A DNA stretch of 64,000 nucleotides from positions 62,797 to 126,796 of the IMG/VR virus record IMGVR_UViG_3300022602_000024; one strand, given 5' to 3'. The notes under the pieces are model-generated. The model was not told the origin of the DNA. It saw only the letters and a program-made list of their open reading frames with translations, and searched no databases. The stretch is from a virus. Both the position numbers and the translations under genes were made by a program. Below are positions 9,402 to 18,153 of the stretch, piece after piece (position 1 is the stretch's first letter; every line of letters starts with the position of its first letter).

Positions 9402-10713
9402 ACCCGAAACACTATGCATGGCGCCGTGGACGCACACCTATCTAAGTCCACAAACTGAGCGTAGGATGTGTTGTGCCAGTCGTGAGCCTGCACAAAACTT
9501 TCAGCAGTACATTGACACCAGTTCAGGTACCGGGCGGTATATACCCGTTACTTTAGAACAACATTGGAACGGGGAACACATGCGAGATGTTCGCCGACGT
9601 ATGATGGCCGGAGAGACGCTACCCGAATGTGAAGTATGCAATGACAAGTTATTGAATACCTCAGTTTACCGTAGTTATTTTAATCAACTTTTTGGGCATA
9701 AGTACGATAGTATAGCAGCAACTACAGATGCTACAGGTTACACTACAATGCTGCCTGTGAGCTGGGACTATCGGTTTAGTAATCTATGTAATTTCAAATG
9801 CCGTATGTGTGGCGATATGTTGAGCAGTGCGTGGGAATCAGAACAACGCACTCACGAAATGATTGATTGGACAAATCCAAAAAATAACTGGATGCGGCCC
9901 GAAGTCAAACAACAAATTGAACAGTTTCAAGATACTCAAATTGAACAAGAGTTTAGCGCAGCAGTAGAAGAACATAGAGTTGAGGAAGTATACTGGGTAG
10001 GCGGTGAACCACTGATGTATGAACAACATTGGCGGTATATGAAACGTATTGTTGAATTAGGAGATGGCCCACGTGTCTACGCTAGATATAATACTAATCT
10101 TTCCCGTGTGCATTATCGTGGCGTTAGCCTGTATGGTGATATATTGCAAAATCTCCGAGATTGGCAAATCTGCGCTTCGCTCGACGGAACGGGACCGATT
10201 GGCGAGTACATTAGAACAGGCCTTGACTACAGTTTGTGGCTTGAGAATTTCAGTCAAGGAGTTGAAATTGCAAGTCATGCGAGACAAATGCGAATTGATT
10301 TCACACTTACCCTGCCAGGTATGTTCGAAGTCGGGCGAGTGCAAGCACTTGCAGACAATCTACAAGTTGGACTCCTGGCCAAAGTAATTTTTAGTTTTAG
10401 CCCGGACATAGTTATGAGCCCGTTAGCACTACCTCGGGAGTTATTACATTCCTGGATAGATGAAATATTGGGTGACACCCCAGGGGGTATTAACCATGTA
10501 CCTGATAACAGTCCCTTACGAGACATACTTGTCCAGCTAAAAACTAGACCCACATTTGAGGAACAATGGCCTGACCAATATCAAGCAGGACTCAAAAAGG
10601 GCAAAGCAAGAGTATTAGAACTTGAACAAATTCGTCGAGATGTGTATACTATGAGAGATATACTTGCAGAAAGACCTGACGTATTGGCATGGTGGGACTC
10701 GATAAATGTTTAA
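9394..10713 (+). CDS. Twitch-type radical SAM protein 5
   Basis: A 439-residue radical SAM enzyme with C132, C136 and C139 (LCNFKCRMC) and GGEP at 203-206. The N-terminal extension has C8 in LCMAPW, C26-C27 in MCC, and C79/C82 in ECEVC. Last of the five tandem copies. The five share the same ending pattern, with an aromatic-rich FPxxxxWW-like tail. Their products may act on a common precursor in sequence, or on related substrates; that is inference. Confidence 0.85.
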   Translation: MNKPETLCMAPWTHTYLSPQTERRMCCASREPAQNFQQYIDTSSGTGRYIPVTLEQHWNGEHMRDVRRRMMAGETLPECEVCNDKLLNTSVYRSYFNQLFGHKYDSIAATTDATGYTTMLPVSWDYRFSNLCNFKCRMCGDMLSSAWESEQRTHEMIDWTNPKNNWMRPEVKQQIEQFQDTQIEQEFSAAVEEHRVEEVYWVGGEPLMYEQHWRYMKRIVELGDGPRVYARYNTNLSRVHYRGVSLYGDILQNLRDWQICASLDGTGPIGEYIRTGLDYSLWLENFSQGVEIASHARQMRIDFTLTLPGMFEVGRVQALADNLQVGLLAKVIFSFSPDIVMSPLALPRELLHSWIDEILGDTPGGINHVPDNSPLRDILVQLKTRPTFEEQWPDQYQAGLKKGKARVLELEQIRRDVYTMRDILAERPDVLAWWDSINV

Positions 10714-10996
10714 AATACCTATAGCAGTACCGCATCCGCACTTTGATAACTCAATGATGCATAACAGGCAAGAAATCAAACGTGATCATATACAAAATGA
10801 ACACAACCGTAAGGTGCATGAATATTATCAAGCAAAGAATCAAGATTGGTACAAAAAGCGTATACTGGTGCAAGAATTGCATGAGTACCAAGACTATTTG
10901 GCTATTAATCAATATTTAAATCTAAAACGGCATATTGAGTATGGAAATTATAGATACAGTATTACGTTAGGAAATAACTTAGATGTGTATGCATGA
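10706..10996 (+). CDS. Small basic protein of unknown function (96 aa)
   Basis: ATG start overlapping the radical SAM stop by 8 bp. The protein is rich in His, Asn, Gln, Lys and Tyr and looks largely helical, with no Cys and no membrane segment. It ends with an ATGA overlap into the next gene. Being fixed between a radical SAM gene and the 357-aa unknown suggests a partner or substrate role, but nothing in the sequence proves it. Confidence 0.7.
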   Translation: MFKIPIAVPHPHFDNSMMHNRQEIKRDHIQNEHNRKVHEYYQAKNQDWYKKRILVQELHEYQDYLAINQYLNLKRHIEYGNYRYSITLGNNLDVYA

Positions 10997-12066
10997 ATAA
11001 AGTGACTGTAACCTTACGTAACCCATTGAACAAAACGGATACCATTGGCTATACTATTATAGTCAATGACACACCAATGGCTCAACGTTGGTATGCTGCA
11101 CTACAAGATAACTTGCGAGCTAATTTGTATTTAGAAAAGAACTTTTGCTTTTTAGGATTTCCTGATAGTGCAAGAGATTTAGAATTTATCTGTAAAGAAT
11201 TAGATTGGGCCAAACGTCAAATCAACCGGTTCTTTGACGCCGACGATTATTATATCCCAGAATTCTTTACTCCTAGTACTCTGCGTGACGGGCTAAATCC
11301 CAATCAAGAAATAATGAATAGACTACACAATCACTTTGAACATCTTCAAGGCACAGTTGGGGGATTAAGTGATTGGTATCGACGTGCTGACTACGAAACA
11401 AAGTTTGCTATTCGGCAACTAAATAACTTGTGCCACGAAGCAGAAAGTTTAATGCTAAGTCAGCGTAAAAAAGTAGAGTTGCCTGAGTGGGTACGTCCTA
11501 GTCAAATCACAACGTTTTTAAATTGCCCAAGACTAGAATTCCCTGCAGAATACAAAACAACATTTGACGAAACCCGTTATGATCGACGTTTTGGTGAGGT
11601 ATATTTACATTGGACACAGATTGGTAAAACCCTATATGAAGTATATCGTGATGAAAATGGTGTTGATATTGATCAGGCCACTTGCGATGCTATTACTCAT
11701 CTGCGTTTCTATAGTGGAGAGTTTGACGTTGAGTGGGCTCAAGATGTGGCGTTCCATGGGCCCCATCCGTGGCATACGAAAGAGATGATGGGCTTTAGGG
11801 CTTGGCTTACCCGTAACGGATTTGATGTTAATGACACACAATACAATTACGGGTATCACCCAGTTGGACAAGTGGATCTACAAGGTAGTTTTGGAACTAC
11901 AGATTTCCGTGAGGTGTGGCCCGTCCTTTCAAAATATCTAGACATATACAAGATCACTGCAGGTTCGGCATCAGCGACATTTGATTACACCTGGACTGAC
12001 GCAGATTATTATCAACAACAAATCAACAGAATGAAACCGGGATATGATTTTAGTAGCCGGGGGTGA
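10993..12066 (+). CDS. Conserved phage protein of unknown function (357 aa)
   Basis: Soluble 357-residue protein with an MNKVTVTLRNP opening and a beta-rich first 30 residues. A helical middle follows, and the second half holds repeated Trp/Tyr-rich strands such as YLHWTQIGKTLYE. I recall proteins of this shape beside radical SAM and SGNH genes in T4-like phages of aquatic bacteria, without known function. No catalytic motif could be assigned. Overlaps its neighbours by 4 and 23 bp. Confidence 0.75.
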   Translation: MNKVTVTLRNPLNKTDTIGYTIIVNDTPMAQRWYAALQDNLRANLYLEKNFCFLGFPDSARDLEFICKELDWAKRQINRFFDADDYYIPEFFTPSTLRDGLNPNQEIMNRLHNHFEHLQGTVGGLSDWYRRADYETKFAIRQLNNLCHEAESLMLSQRKKVELPEWVRPSQITTFLNCPRLEFPAEYKTTFDETRYDRRFGEVYLHWTQIGKTLYEVYRDENGVDIDQATCDAITHLRFYSGEFDVEWAQDVAFHGPHPWHTKEMMGFRAWLTRNGFDVNDTQYNYGYHPVGQVDLQGSFGTTDFREVWPVLSKYLDIYKITAGSASATFDYTWTDADYYQQQINRMKPGYDFSSRG

Positions 12067-12769
12067 TAGTTTTACATGGGGAACGGAGATGGCAAACTGC
12101 ACAGAAACAGTTTATAGTCAATCTACGTTTCCTGCACTATTAGCACGTGCACAAGGCTTGGATTATCAGTGCGTAGCTCGCCCCGGCAATGCCAACGATG
12201 CTATTGCACGCATGGTTATTGATCGTTGTGAAACGGTTACAGATACTCCTGTAGTTATAGTTGCTTGGTCTTTTGTTACTAGATATGAATTCAGATTTAC
12301 GTATCCTATCAACAGTCCTATATCGCCTTGGTGTTCAATAACTCCGGACTTAAACAAAGCACAGGTGCATCATTTTGCCAATGATTTTTTCAAGCACGTG
12401 GGCACAGATCCAGATTATCAAAAGTATAATACACTACGTGCTATTATATTGTTGCAAACATATCTGGAACAAAAAAGTATTCCTTATTTGTTTTTACCTA
12501 CTGACAATCATTTTTATGTTAGCAATACTGCAGGTGCTGATCCAATAGTGGCAACATTATACAATATGGTTAATTGGGATCATTGGTTCTTTTTTCCGGG
12601 TGCAACAGAAGCCTGGAATACTACAGATCCTAGAGGTTTTTATCAGTGGGCAGTGGAAACTAAATACAAATGCGGACAGTATCAACATCCATTAGAAGAC
12701 GCACATCGAGATGCCGCACAACTAATAGAAAGAAAATTCAATGAACTTTTTAAAAAGACTTTACAATAA
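12044..12769 (+). CDS. SGNH/GDSL hydrolase-like protein 1
   Basis: A 241-residue protein. Block I is GGDSFTWG (residues 6-13) with the nucleophile Ser inside GDSF; an Asn in RPGNANDA fits block III; and DAHRDAAQ near the C-terminus supplies the Asp-x-His of the catalytic pair. SGNH enzymes de-esterify or transfer acyl groups, often on polysaccharides. There is no signal peptide, so the protein probably acts inside the cell on a precursor. First of three in tandem; it overlaps the small gene that follows by 29 bp. Confidence 0.75.
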   Translation: MILVAGGDSFTWGTEMANCTETVYSQSTFPALLARAQGLDYQCVARPGNANDAIARMVIDRCETVTDTPVVIVAWSFVTRYEFRFTYPINSPISPWCSITPDLNKAQVHHFANDFFKHVGTDPDYQKYNTLRAIILLQTYLEQKSIPYLFLPTDNHFYVSNTAGADPIVATLYNMVNWDHWFFFPGATEAWNTTDPRGFYQWAVETKYKCGQYQHPLEDAHRDAAQLIERKFNELFKKTLQ

Positions 12770-12842
12770 AGTCACGCTGGAAATTCGCTATCGCCGAAAA
12801 TTAAAAGAACTACGTAAAAGAGATCCATTTATTTACAAATGA
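12741..12842 (+). CDS. 33-residue basic micro-protein
   Basis: An ATG inside the end of the SGNH gene opens a 33-codon frame, MNFLKRLYNKVTLEI at the N-terminus and KRDPFIYK at the C-terminus, ending with TGA that overlaps the next ATG (ATGA). The ten Lys/Arg residues in the middle and the hydrophobic N-terminus suggest a short amphipathic helix. It fills exactly the only apparent gap in this operon. I recall very similar short proteins ending DPFIYK in other aquatic T4-like phages, which supports a real gene. Function unknown. Confidence 0.7.
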   Translation: MNFLKRLYNKVTLEIRYRRKLKELRKRDPFIYK

Positions 12843-13477
12843 AGATATTAACAGTTGGTGATAGTTTTACCTTTGGAGAAGAATTAGAAGACAGAAACAA
12901 CGCTTGGCCGTTTCAGTTAGGCGAACTGCTGGATGCTGAAGTTGTTAATATGGCCAAACCTGGATCCGGCAACAAGCGCATGATCCGCTATGTAATAGAT
13001 TATGTTGCTACAGTAGAACGTCCTGACCTTGTTGTAGTTGGTTGGAGCAGTCCTGGGCGTATGGAATTTGCTGACGAGGATGGATTTTTTGATCTTTGGC
13101 CTGGATATAGTGGACGTATGTTTATGAACGAACAGCCCTGGAGAGTTGAGCTACTAAATTACATGGATCGTCACCATAATGAGAAATATCTGTATAAACA
13201 ATACCTATTAGATGTTATACTATTACAAAGTTTCCTAGAACAACAAAATATACAGTATGTAATGCTTAGAACAGTGGGCAACGAGTTTTATCATAATGCG
13301 TATTACAAAGAAACAAAACCTACTGCGGATTTAATCAATACCAAAACTTATTTAGGATGGCCTACCCAAGGGATGGCAGAATGGACACAAGGATGTGCCC
13401 GAGGACCCGGAGGGCATTTTTTAGACGACGGACACAATCGAATAGCAAATAAGATATTAAAACACATACAAGGTTAA
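12839..13477 (+). CDS. SGNH/GDSL hydrolase-like protein 2
   Basis: A 212-residue SGNH protein with VGDSFTFGEEL (residues 6-16), an Asn in GSGNKR (block III), and LDDGHNRIAN near the C-terminus giving Asp and His. It is clearly homologous to the next gene (GDSFTxGxEL then DR), so the two are a tandem duplication. No export signal. A deacylase or acyltransferase role on a sugar or other phage-made molecule is inferred from the cluster. Confidence 0.78.
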   Translation: MKILTVGDSFTFGEELEDRNNAWPFQLGELLDAEVVNMAKPGSGNKRMIRYVIDYVATVERPDLVVVGWSSPGRMEFADEDGFFDLWPGYSGRMFMNEQPWRVELLNYMDRHHNEKYLYKQYLLDVILLQSFLEQQNIQYVMLRTVGNEFYHNAYYKETKPTADLINTKTYLGWPTQGMAEWTQGCARGPGGHFLDDGHNRIANKILKHIQG

Positions 13478-13483
13478 TGATTG

Positions 13484-14143
13484 ATGATTTACTGTATTGG
13501 GGATAGTTTTACTTACGGGGATGAATTGGCTGATAGGCAAAAATCCGCTTGGCCCGCATTGGTAGGAAACTATTTTAACAAACCTGTAACTAATCTTGGG
13601 CGTCGTGCAGTCGGCAATACTCGCATTGTTAAACGCACTATAGATGCAGCATTTGCTGCCGATGCAGAGTTGATTATAATTGCTTGGGCTTCGCCCTACA
13701 GAACAGAATTTTTCAATGACATTCCTTATGACATATGGGCTGGCATGCAAACTGATTACTTGAATGAAGAACAAGCATCATTAGCAAGATCATTAACTCT
13801 AGTAAACAATAAACAATTTGATTTGTGGCAATATCGTAAATGGTTAAGAGATGTTATTTTGATACAAAATTTATTGCAAAATCAAAATAAGAACTATATG
13901 ATGTTTATGGCCTATACTCCTTGGGGCCCGATTCCGGGCACCGAAGATTTATGGGACAAAGTCAACTCGCAGTATTTCATGGGGCATGCTGCTCCTTCTA
14001 ACAATATTGACCGCTATGAAAATTTTGGTCATTGGGCTGCAGGGTGCCCAAAAGGACCGGGCGGACATCCATTAGAACTAGCACATCAAAAAGTAGCAAA
14101 TAAAATAAATGAATATATTCGGAATCTCAGCTGGCTTTCATGA
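13484..14143 (+). CDS. SGNH/GDSL hydrolase-like protein 3
   Basis: A 219-residue paralogue of the preceding protein. It has IGDSFTYGDELADR at the N-terminus, an Asn in AVGNTR, and GGHPLELAHQK at the C-terminus. In that last block the Asp of the usual DxxH is replaced (LELAH), so the catalytic Asp-His pair may be altered. A TTG codon lies directly before the chosen ATG, making the start ambiguous by one codon. It overlaps the carbamoyltransferase by 35 bp. Confidence 0.75.
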   Translation: MIYCIGDSFTYGDELADRQKSAWPALVGNYFNKPVTNLGRRAVGNTRIVKRTIDAAFAADAELIIIAWASPYRTEFFNDIPYDIWAGMQTDYLNEEQASLARSLTLVNNKQFDLWQYRKWLRDVILIQNLLQNQNKNYMMFMAYTPWGPIPGTEDLWDKVNSQYFMGHAAPSNNIDRYENFGHWAAGCPKGPGGHPLELAHQKVANKINEYIRNLSWLS

Positions 14144-15611
14144 TGCTGCAGTAACAGTATTACAAGACGACGAGATTGTCTTTGCTGGTCATGCTGAACG
14201 TTATAGCAAACGCAAAAATGATGCCAATCTCAATGACGCCTTGATCGCAGATGCGTTATCTTATGGCAATCCAGACCAAGTAGTGTACTACGAACGTCCC
14301 TGGGTTAAAAAACTTCAACAACTTTATTCGGGACAACTTCGTGAAGCAACGGATTTTAAGAATTTTACTCTTGATCAGCATATTCGTAAACATTTATCTA
14401 TTCCTGTTCATCAGGAGCGACTATTACATGCTGGTAGACGAAATATGTCCCACCATTTATCACATTGTGCCGCCGGATTCCAAACCAGCCCCTATAGTAA
14501 AGCCACAGTTGTTGTTATAGATGCCATTGGTGAGTTTGATACTATTAGCATATGGGGCGCAGAATACGTCAATGGTCGTGCTAGATATAAAAGACTTTGG
14601 GGACAGAAATATCCGCATAGCATAGGATTATTTTATAGTGCTATGACACAGGCAGTTGGACTAAAGCCCAACGAAGAAGAATACATTATGATGGGTATGG
14701 CAGCGTATGGTAACGATGCTGGACTTTCAAGTCTGATGAAAATGCAAACAGTAGCAGACGAATGGGAAATACTGTTTCGTGACAACTTGCATGCGGGAAT
14801 AGATTTGCAAGTCCTAAAGCGATTTGACGATATTGATTTAGCACACGGTGCACAAAAATTAGCCGAAAATCTCATATTCAACGTAATGGCTCGTGCACGA
14901 AAATTAAACTGGAGCAACAATCTAGTTTACATGGGCGGAGTGGCTTTAAACTGTTTGGCCAACAGAAACTTAGGAGATTATTTTGAAAATATTTGGATTA
15001 TGCCTAACCCTGGCGATGCTGGGTCTAGCCTGGGTGCTGCCGCACTCGCTCATGGTGGTCGTATTCGTTGGCGTAATGCTTACCTTGGGCATAATATTGC
15101 CGGTGATTACCCTGTTGCTGACTTGTTGGACGTATTACTCACTGACAAAATTGCAGGAGTTGCAAGTGGACGAGCCGAGTTTGGTCCCCGGGCGTTGGGC
15201 AACCGAAGCCTCTTGGCAGACCCACGTGGCATCGAGATTAAAGGGAAAGTAAATGAAATCAAACGCAGACAAAAATTTAGACCTTTCGCCCCGGTTATTT
15301 TGGAAGAGATGGCTGATCAGTACTTTGATATTCCTAGCGGCTGGAGTGACAGCAGGTATATGCAAATCGTCGGTCGTTGTCGGCATCCTGACCTATTTCC
15401 TGCTGTCGTTCATGTGGACAGCACTAGTCGTATCCAGACTGTCCCGCCAGATGGATCAGGAATAAGAGAGCTATTAGAAAAATGGTATGTAATGACCGAT
15501 TGTCCTATGTTGCTTAATACTAGTTTAAATATACGTGGCGAGCCCATGGTCAATGATCGTGCGGATGCTGATCGCTTTGAAGCGTTATATAACATAAAGG
15601 TCTGTTCGTGA
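14109..15611 (+). CDS. Carbamoyltransferase, NodU/CmcH/TobZ family
   Basis: A 500-residue protein with the family hallmarks: GISAGFHDAAV near the N-terminus (5-15), the metal-binding MSHHLSH (113-119), PNPGDAGSSLGAA (299-311) and FGPRALGNRSL (358-368), then RPFAP. These enzymes make carbamoyl-AMP from carbamoyl phosphate and ATP and transfer the carbamoyl group to a hydroxyl of a sugar or antibiotic. Here the acceptor is probably made by the neighbouring genes. The length is near full for the shorter members. It overlaps both neighbours and is translationally coupled (GTGA) to the next gene. Confidence 0.9.
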   Translation: MNIFGISAGFHDAAVTVLQDDEIVFAGHAERYSKRKNDANLNDALIADALSYGNPDQVVYYERPWVKKLQQLYSGQLREATDFKNFTLDQHIRKHLSIPVHQERLLHAGRRNMSHHLSHCAAGFQTSPYSKATVVVIDAIGEFDTISIWGAEYVNGRARYKRLWGQKYPHSIGLFYSAMTQAVGLKPNEEEYIMMGMAAYGNDAGLSSLMKMQTVADEWEILFRDNLHAGIDLQVLKRFDDIDLAHGAQKLAENLIFNVMARARKLNWSNNLVYMGGVALNCLANRNLGDYFENIWIMPNPGDAGSSLGAAALAHGGRIRWRNAYLGHNIAGDYPVADLLDVLLTDKIAGVASGRAEFGPRALGNRSLLADPRGIEIKGKVNEIKRRQKFRPFAPVILEEMADQYFDIPSGWSDSRYMQIVGRCRHPDLFPAVVHVDSTSRIQTVPPDGSGIRELLEKWYVMTDCPMLLNTSLNIRGEPMVNDRADADRFEALYNIKVCS

Positions 15612-16381
15612 GTAATAAAATATTGTTTTGCGGAGACAGTTTTGCAGCTGCTAGTGCTCGAGGTACTGCCCCACATCAATGGGTGCCTCAGCAATACCCT
15701 GGTTATCTAGATGTTGTGGCTGATACGTTAAACAGAGATTATCTAAGTTTTGGTTATGCAGGACGTGACCTATGGTATGCAAGCCGTAAACTGTTTCAAT
15801 ATGTTGACAACAATCCCCGAGATTATTTTGACACTGTGGTTTTGATCATTCCCAATATACTGAGGTTCCCCAGTACTGATGACGAGGTCACTAAAAATAT
15901 CATTACTAACAGCAACAACATAGGCAAAGCCATTGACATGTATTTTGGTTATATCTGTGATACGACTCTGCACCAATGGATAACTGAAAAAATACTAGAC
16001 GAAATCAAACAAAGATTTTACGATAAAAAAATTATAAGTTTTTTTGCATTTACTCACGAATACAAAACGATACGCAATGCACCTGGTATGGTTTGCACTA
16101 CACCATTGCAGGCAATTTCGTTTGCGGAGTTCAACGGAAATGGAAATCCTAATGTTTCTATAAAACAAGGAATCAAAATGGATACTAATCCTTATACTGG
16201 GCGTGCAAATCATTTTAATGAAAAAAATAACAAAGCACTAGCAAACGCTATAGTATCTGCAATCAACAACTATACAGAAGGACCATTTGATTTAGATTTA
16301 TCCACATTTGACATAGTTGACTACAACACATTTAATCATTTGATAAAAAATTCTGAACAGCTAGAAAGGAAACGACCATGA
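15608..16381 (+). CDS. SGNH hydrolase-like protein 4
   Basis: A 257-residue protein starting at GTG. Block I is CGDSFAAA (residues 8-15), and ANHFNEKNNKALANAI (about 199-214) places His with Asn where the usual DxxH stands. It is more diverged than the tandem pair upstream. The last 40 residues form an acidic tail outside the SGNH fold. Coupled at both ends by 4-bp overlaps, so it belongs to the same operon. Confidence 0.65.
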   Translation: MSNKILFCGDSFAAASARGTAPHQWVPQQYPGYLDVVADTLNRDYLSFGYAGRDLWYASRKLFQYVDNNPRDYFDTVVLIIPNILRFPSTDDEVTKNIITNSNNIGKAIDMYFGYICDTTLHQWITEKILDEIKQRFYDKKIISFFAFTHEYKTIRNAPGMVCTTPLQAISFAEFNGNGNPNVSIKQGIKMDTNPYTGRANHFNEKNNKALANAIVSAINNYTEGPFDLDLSTFDIVDYNTFNHLIKNSEQLERKRP

Positions 16382-17010
16382 CACGTCGTATACTGGTAAT
16401 GGGACTGCCAGGCTCGGGTAAAACTACATTCAGTCAAAACTTAGTTAAACGCCTGATGCTGACACATTCAGTATCGTGGTACAATGCCGATAGCGTGCGT
16501 GAGCAATTCAATGATTGGGACTTCTCGCCAGAGGGTCGTGCTAGGCAAGTTCAGCGTATGATTGATCTTAGTAACGATTGCGGCAGTAACTTTGCTATCT
16601 GTGACTTTGTTTGCCCTACTCAAGAACTTCGCGATGTATTCGAAGCTGATGTTGTTGTATGGATGGATACTATCGCTGAGGGTAGATTCGAAGATACTAA
16701 TCGTATGTTTGAAAAACCAAATCACGCTACGTATCGTGTAACTGATTGGTCAGACACTTGGGTAAAATTGATAGCTGCAGATTTGATACAAACACCTAGT
16801 GAAACGCATGTTAGAAGTTTAGTTAAAGCCGTTAGCTGGCGTATTATAGGAACTACAGAAACATTCTTGATAAGTTTGCTAATAACAGGACGATTAGGAA
16901 CTGCTGGAGGAATTGCCGCAATACAAGCAGTTGCATCAACTATTTTGTACTGGTTGCACGAGAGGTACTGGAATAACATCAGGTGGGGCAAGAGGAATAG
17001 CCTGACCTAA
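16378..17010 (+). CDS. APS-kinase-like P-loop domain fused to DUF2061 membrane domain
   Basis: Residues 1-138 form a small P-loop kinase domain with GLPGSGKTT (9-17) and a DSVREQFN segment, as in adenylylsulfate kinase (CysC), which makes PAPS from APS and ATP. Residues 141-205 match DUF2061: SETHVRSLVKAVSWRIIGT, two hydrophobic helices, then YWLHERYWNNIRWG. This would tether the enzyme to the inner membrane. Two sulfotransferase-like proteins elsewhere in the window could use PAPS. Last gene of the + operon. Its 3' end overlaps the opposing gene by 75 bp. Confidence 0.82.
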   Translation: MTRRILVMGLPGSGKTTFSQNLVKRLMLTHSVSWYNADSVREQFNDWDFSPEGRARQVQRMIDLSNDCGSNFAICDFVCPTQELRDVFEADVVVWMDTIAEGRFEDTNRMFEKPNHATYRVTDWSDTWVKLIAADLIQTPSETHVRSLVKAVSWRIIGTTETFLISLLITGRLGTAGGIAAIQAVASTILYWLHERYWNNIRWGKRNSLT

Positions 17011-18153
17011 TTTAAGATTTAAAGAATACGGTGGAACAAATTGATAAAATCTACTAATGTCTTTAAGACTGCTGGTTAAGTGATCCCACTCACGTCGTAC
17101 AAATTCTGGACTATTAAATAGATTGTAATTGTGATCTAACACAGATTGCATATCGTTGAGCATTGCAGTCTGCTCATTGATTGATAATGCACACAATTTC
17201 TTTAATACTTGTGTTACTGCTTGTAGTCTGGCGACTGGATCTTCTATGCGATCATAACTTTCATCCCAGTAATCGCTGAATGTTTGGAAGCCATATTCTC
17301 GAAAGTACGCTAAGTTATTTGCACATCCTAACAAGATAAACGGCATGCGCAATGCAATGGGTTTGAATATCTTTTCTGTTAAATGAGTCTTACTTTGCCA
17401 AAAGCAAGTTTCGGTTACAACAAATACAAAACTTTTCATTAGTTGTTCCATGGGACTCAATATCATACTTTGATTGGGTATACCTTGTCCTTCAAAGTCG
17501 ATACGTAACTCTGGTAACTGATTTATATTGTTGATGGCACTACTAACCAACTCAGGATCCAAATTAAACTTTTCAATACCGCCAACGAGATTGTCGTCAA
17601 ACCGACCACCATCGGGGCAGTCCCGACTGAAACTAATATATCCCGAATCTAATATGTTGTTTGTGTACAGTTCATTTACAAACAAACTACGATATATACG
17701 ATCATTGCTGGTTAATCGGTTAAAAGTTATATAGGTCTTTTCTAACTGTCGCTCTGCAGGCGGCACAATGTTTGGCACAAAGTCTGTGCCACGATACCAA
17801 TCGGCAGCGGCAAATATGTGAAAGAAATAATTGATATCGGCAAACCCATACCGTTCGCAAATCAAATCTTTTTCTGCACTATGTTTTTCTGTGCTAACTA
17901 ATATGTAAGGACCTCGTGTGGTAGCAACAATATGATCAAATACTGCGCTATTATAGTTTAATCCTAGAGGTTCTTGATCATAAAAGATAAACAATGGACC
18001 TCGACGTGCAGGCGGATTGGTATCATCCCGAATTATTTCTATGTTTTCTGGTAGAGTTGCTCCAAATGGGTATAGGTAAACCACCCTGGGATCTGTTATA
18101 ATAGTCTTTAAATAGTGATAGACGTTTTCGTAATGCTGAGCAATATTATACAT
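16936..18153 (-). CDS. Glycosyltransferase-like protein on the opposite strand
   Basis: A 405-residue protein. It has an N-terminal region without clear motif, then ETCFWQSKTHLTEKIFKPIA and LLGCANNLAYFREYGFQTF (roughly 250-300), which resemble the donor-binding half of GT10/fucosyltransferase-like enzymes seen in phages. The C-terminus is a Pro/Val-rich tail, coded antisense to the DUF2061 helix. It is the only - strand gene between 1 and 22 kb. Its ATG shares the CATG tetranucleotide with the + gene at 18152, so its promoter must lie within that gene. The function is inferred. Confidence 0.6.
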   Translation of the reverse strand: MYNIAQHYENVYHYLKTIITDPRVVYLYPFGATLPENIEIIRDDTNPPARRGPLFIFYDQEPLGLNYNSAVFDHIVATTRGPYILVSTEKHSAEKDLICERYGFADINYFFHIFAAADWYRGTDFVPNIVPPAERQLEKTYITFNRLTSNDRIYRSLFVNELYTNNILDSGYISFSRDCPDGGRFDDNLVGGIEKFNLDPELVSSAINNINQLPELRIDFEGQGIPNQSMILSPMEQLMKSFVFVVTETCFWQSKTHLTEKIFKPIALRMPFILLGCANNLAYFREYGFQTFSDYWDESYDRIEDPVARLQAVTQVLKKLCALSINEQTAMLNDMQSVLDHNYNLFNSPEFVRREWDHLTSSLKDISRFYQFVPPYSLNLKLGQAIPLAPPDVIPVPLVQPVQNS

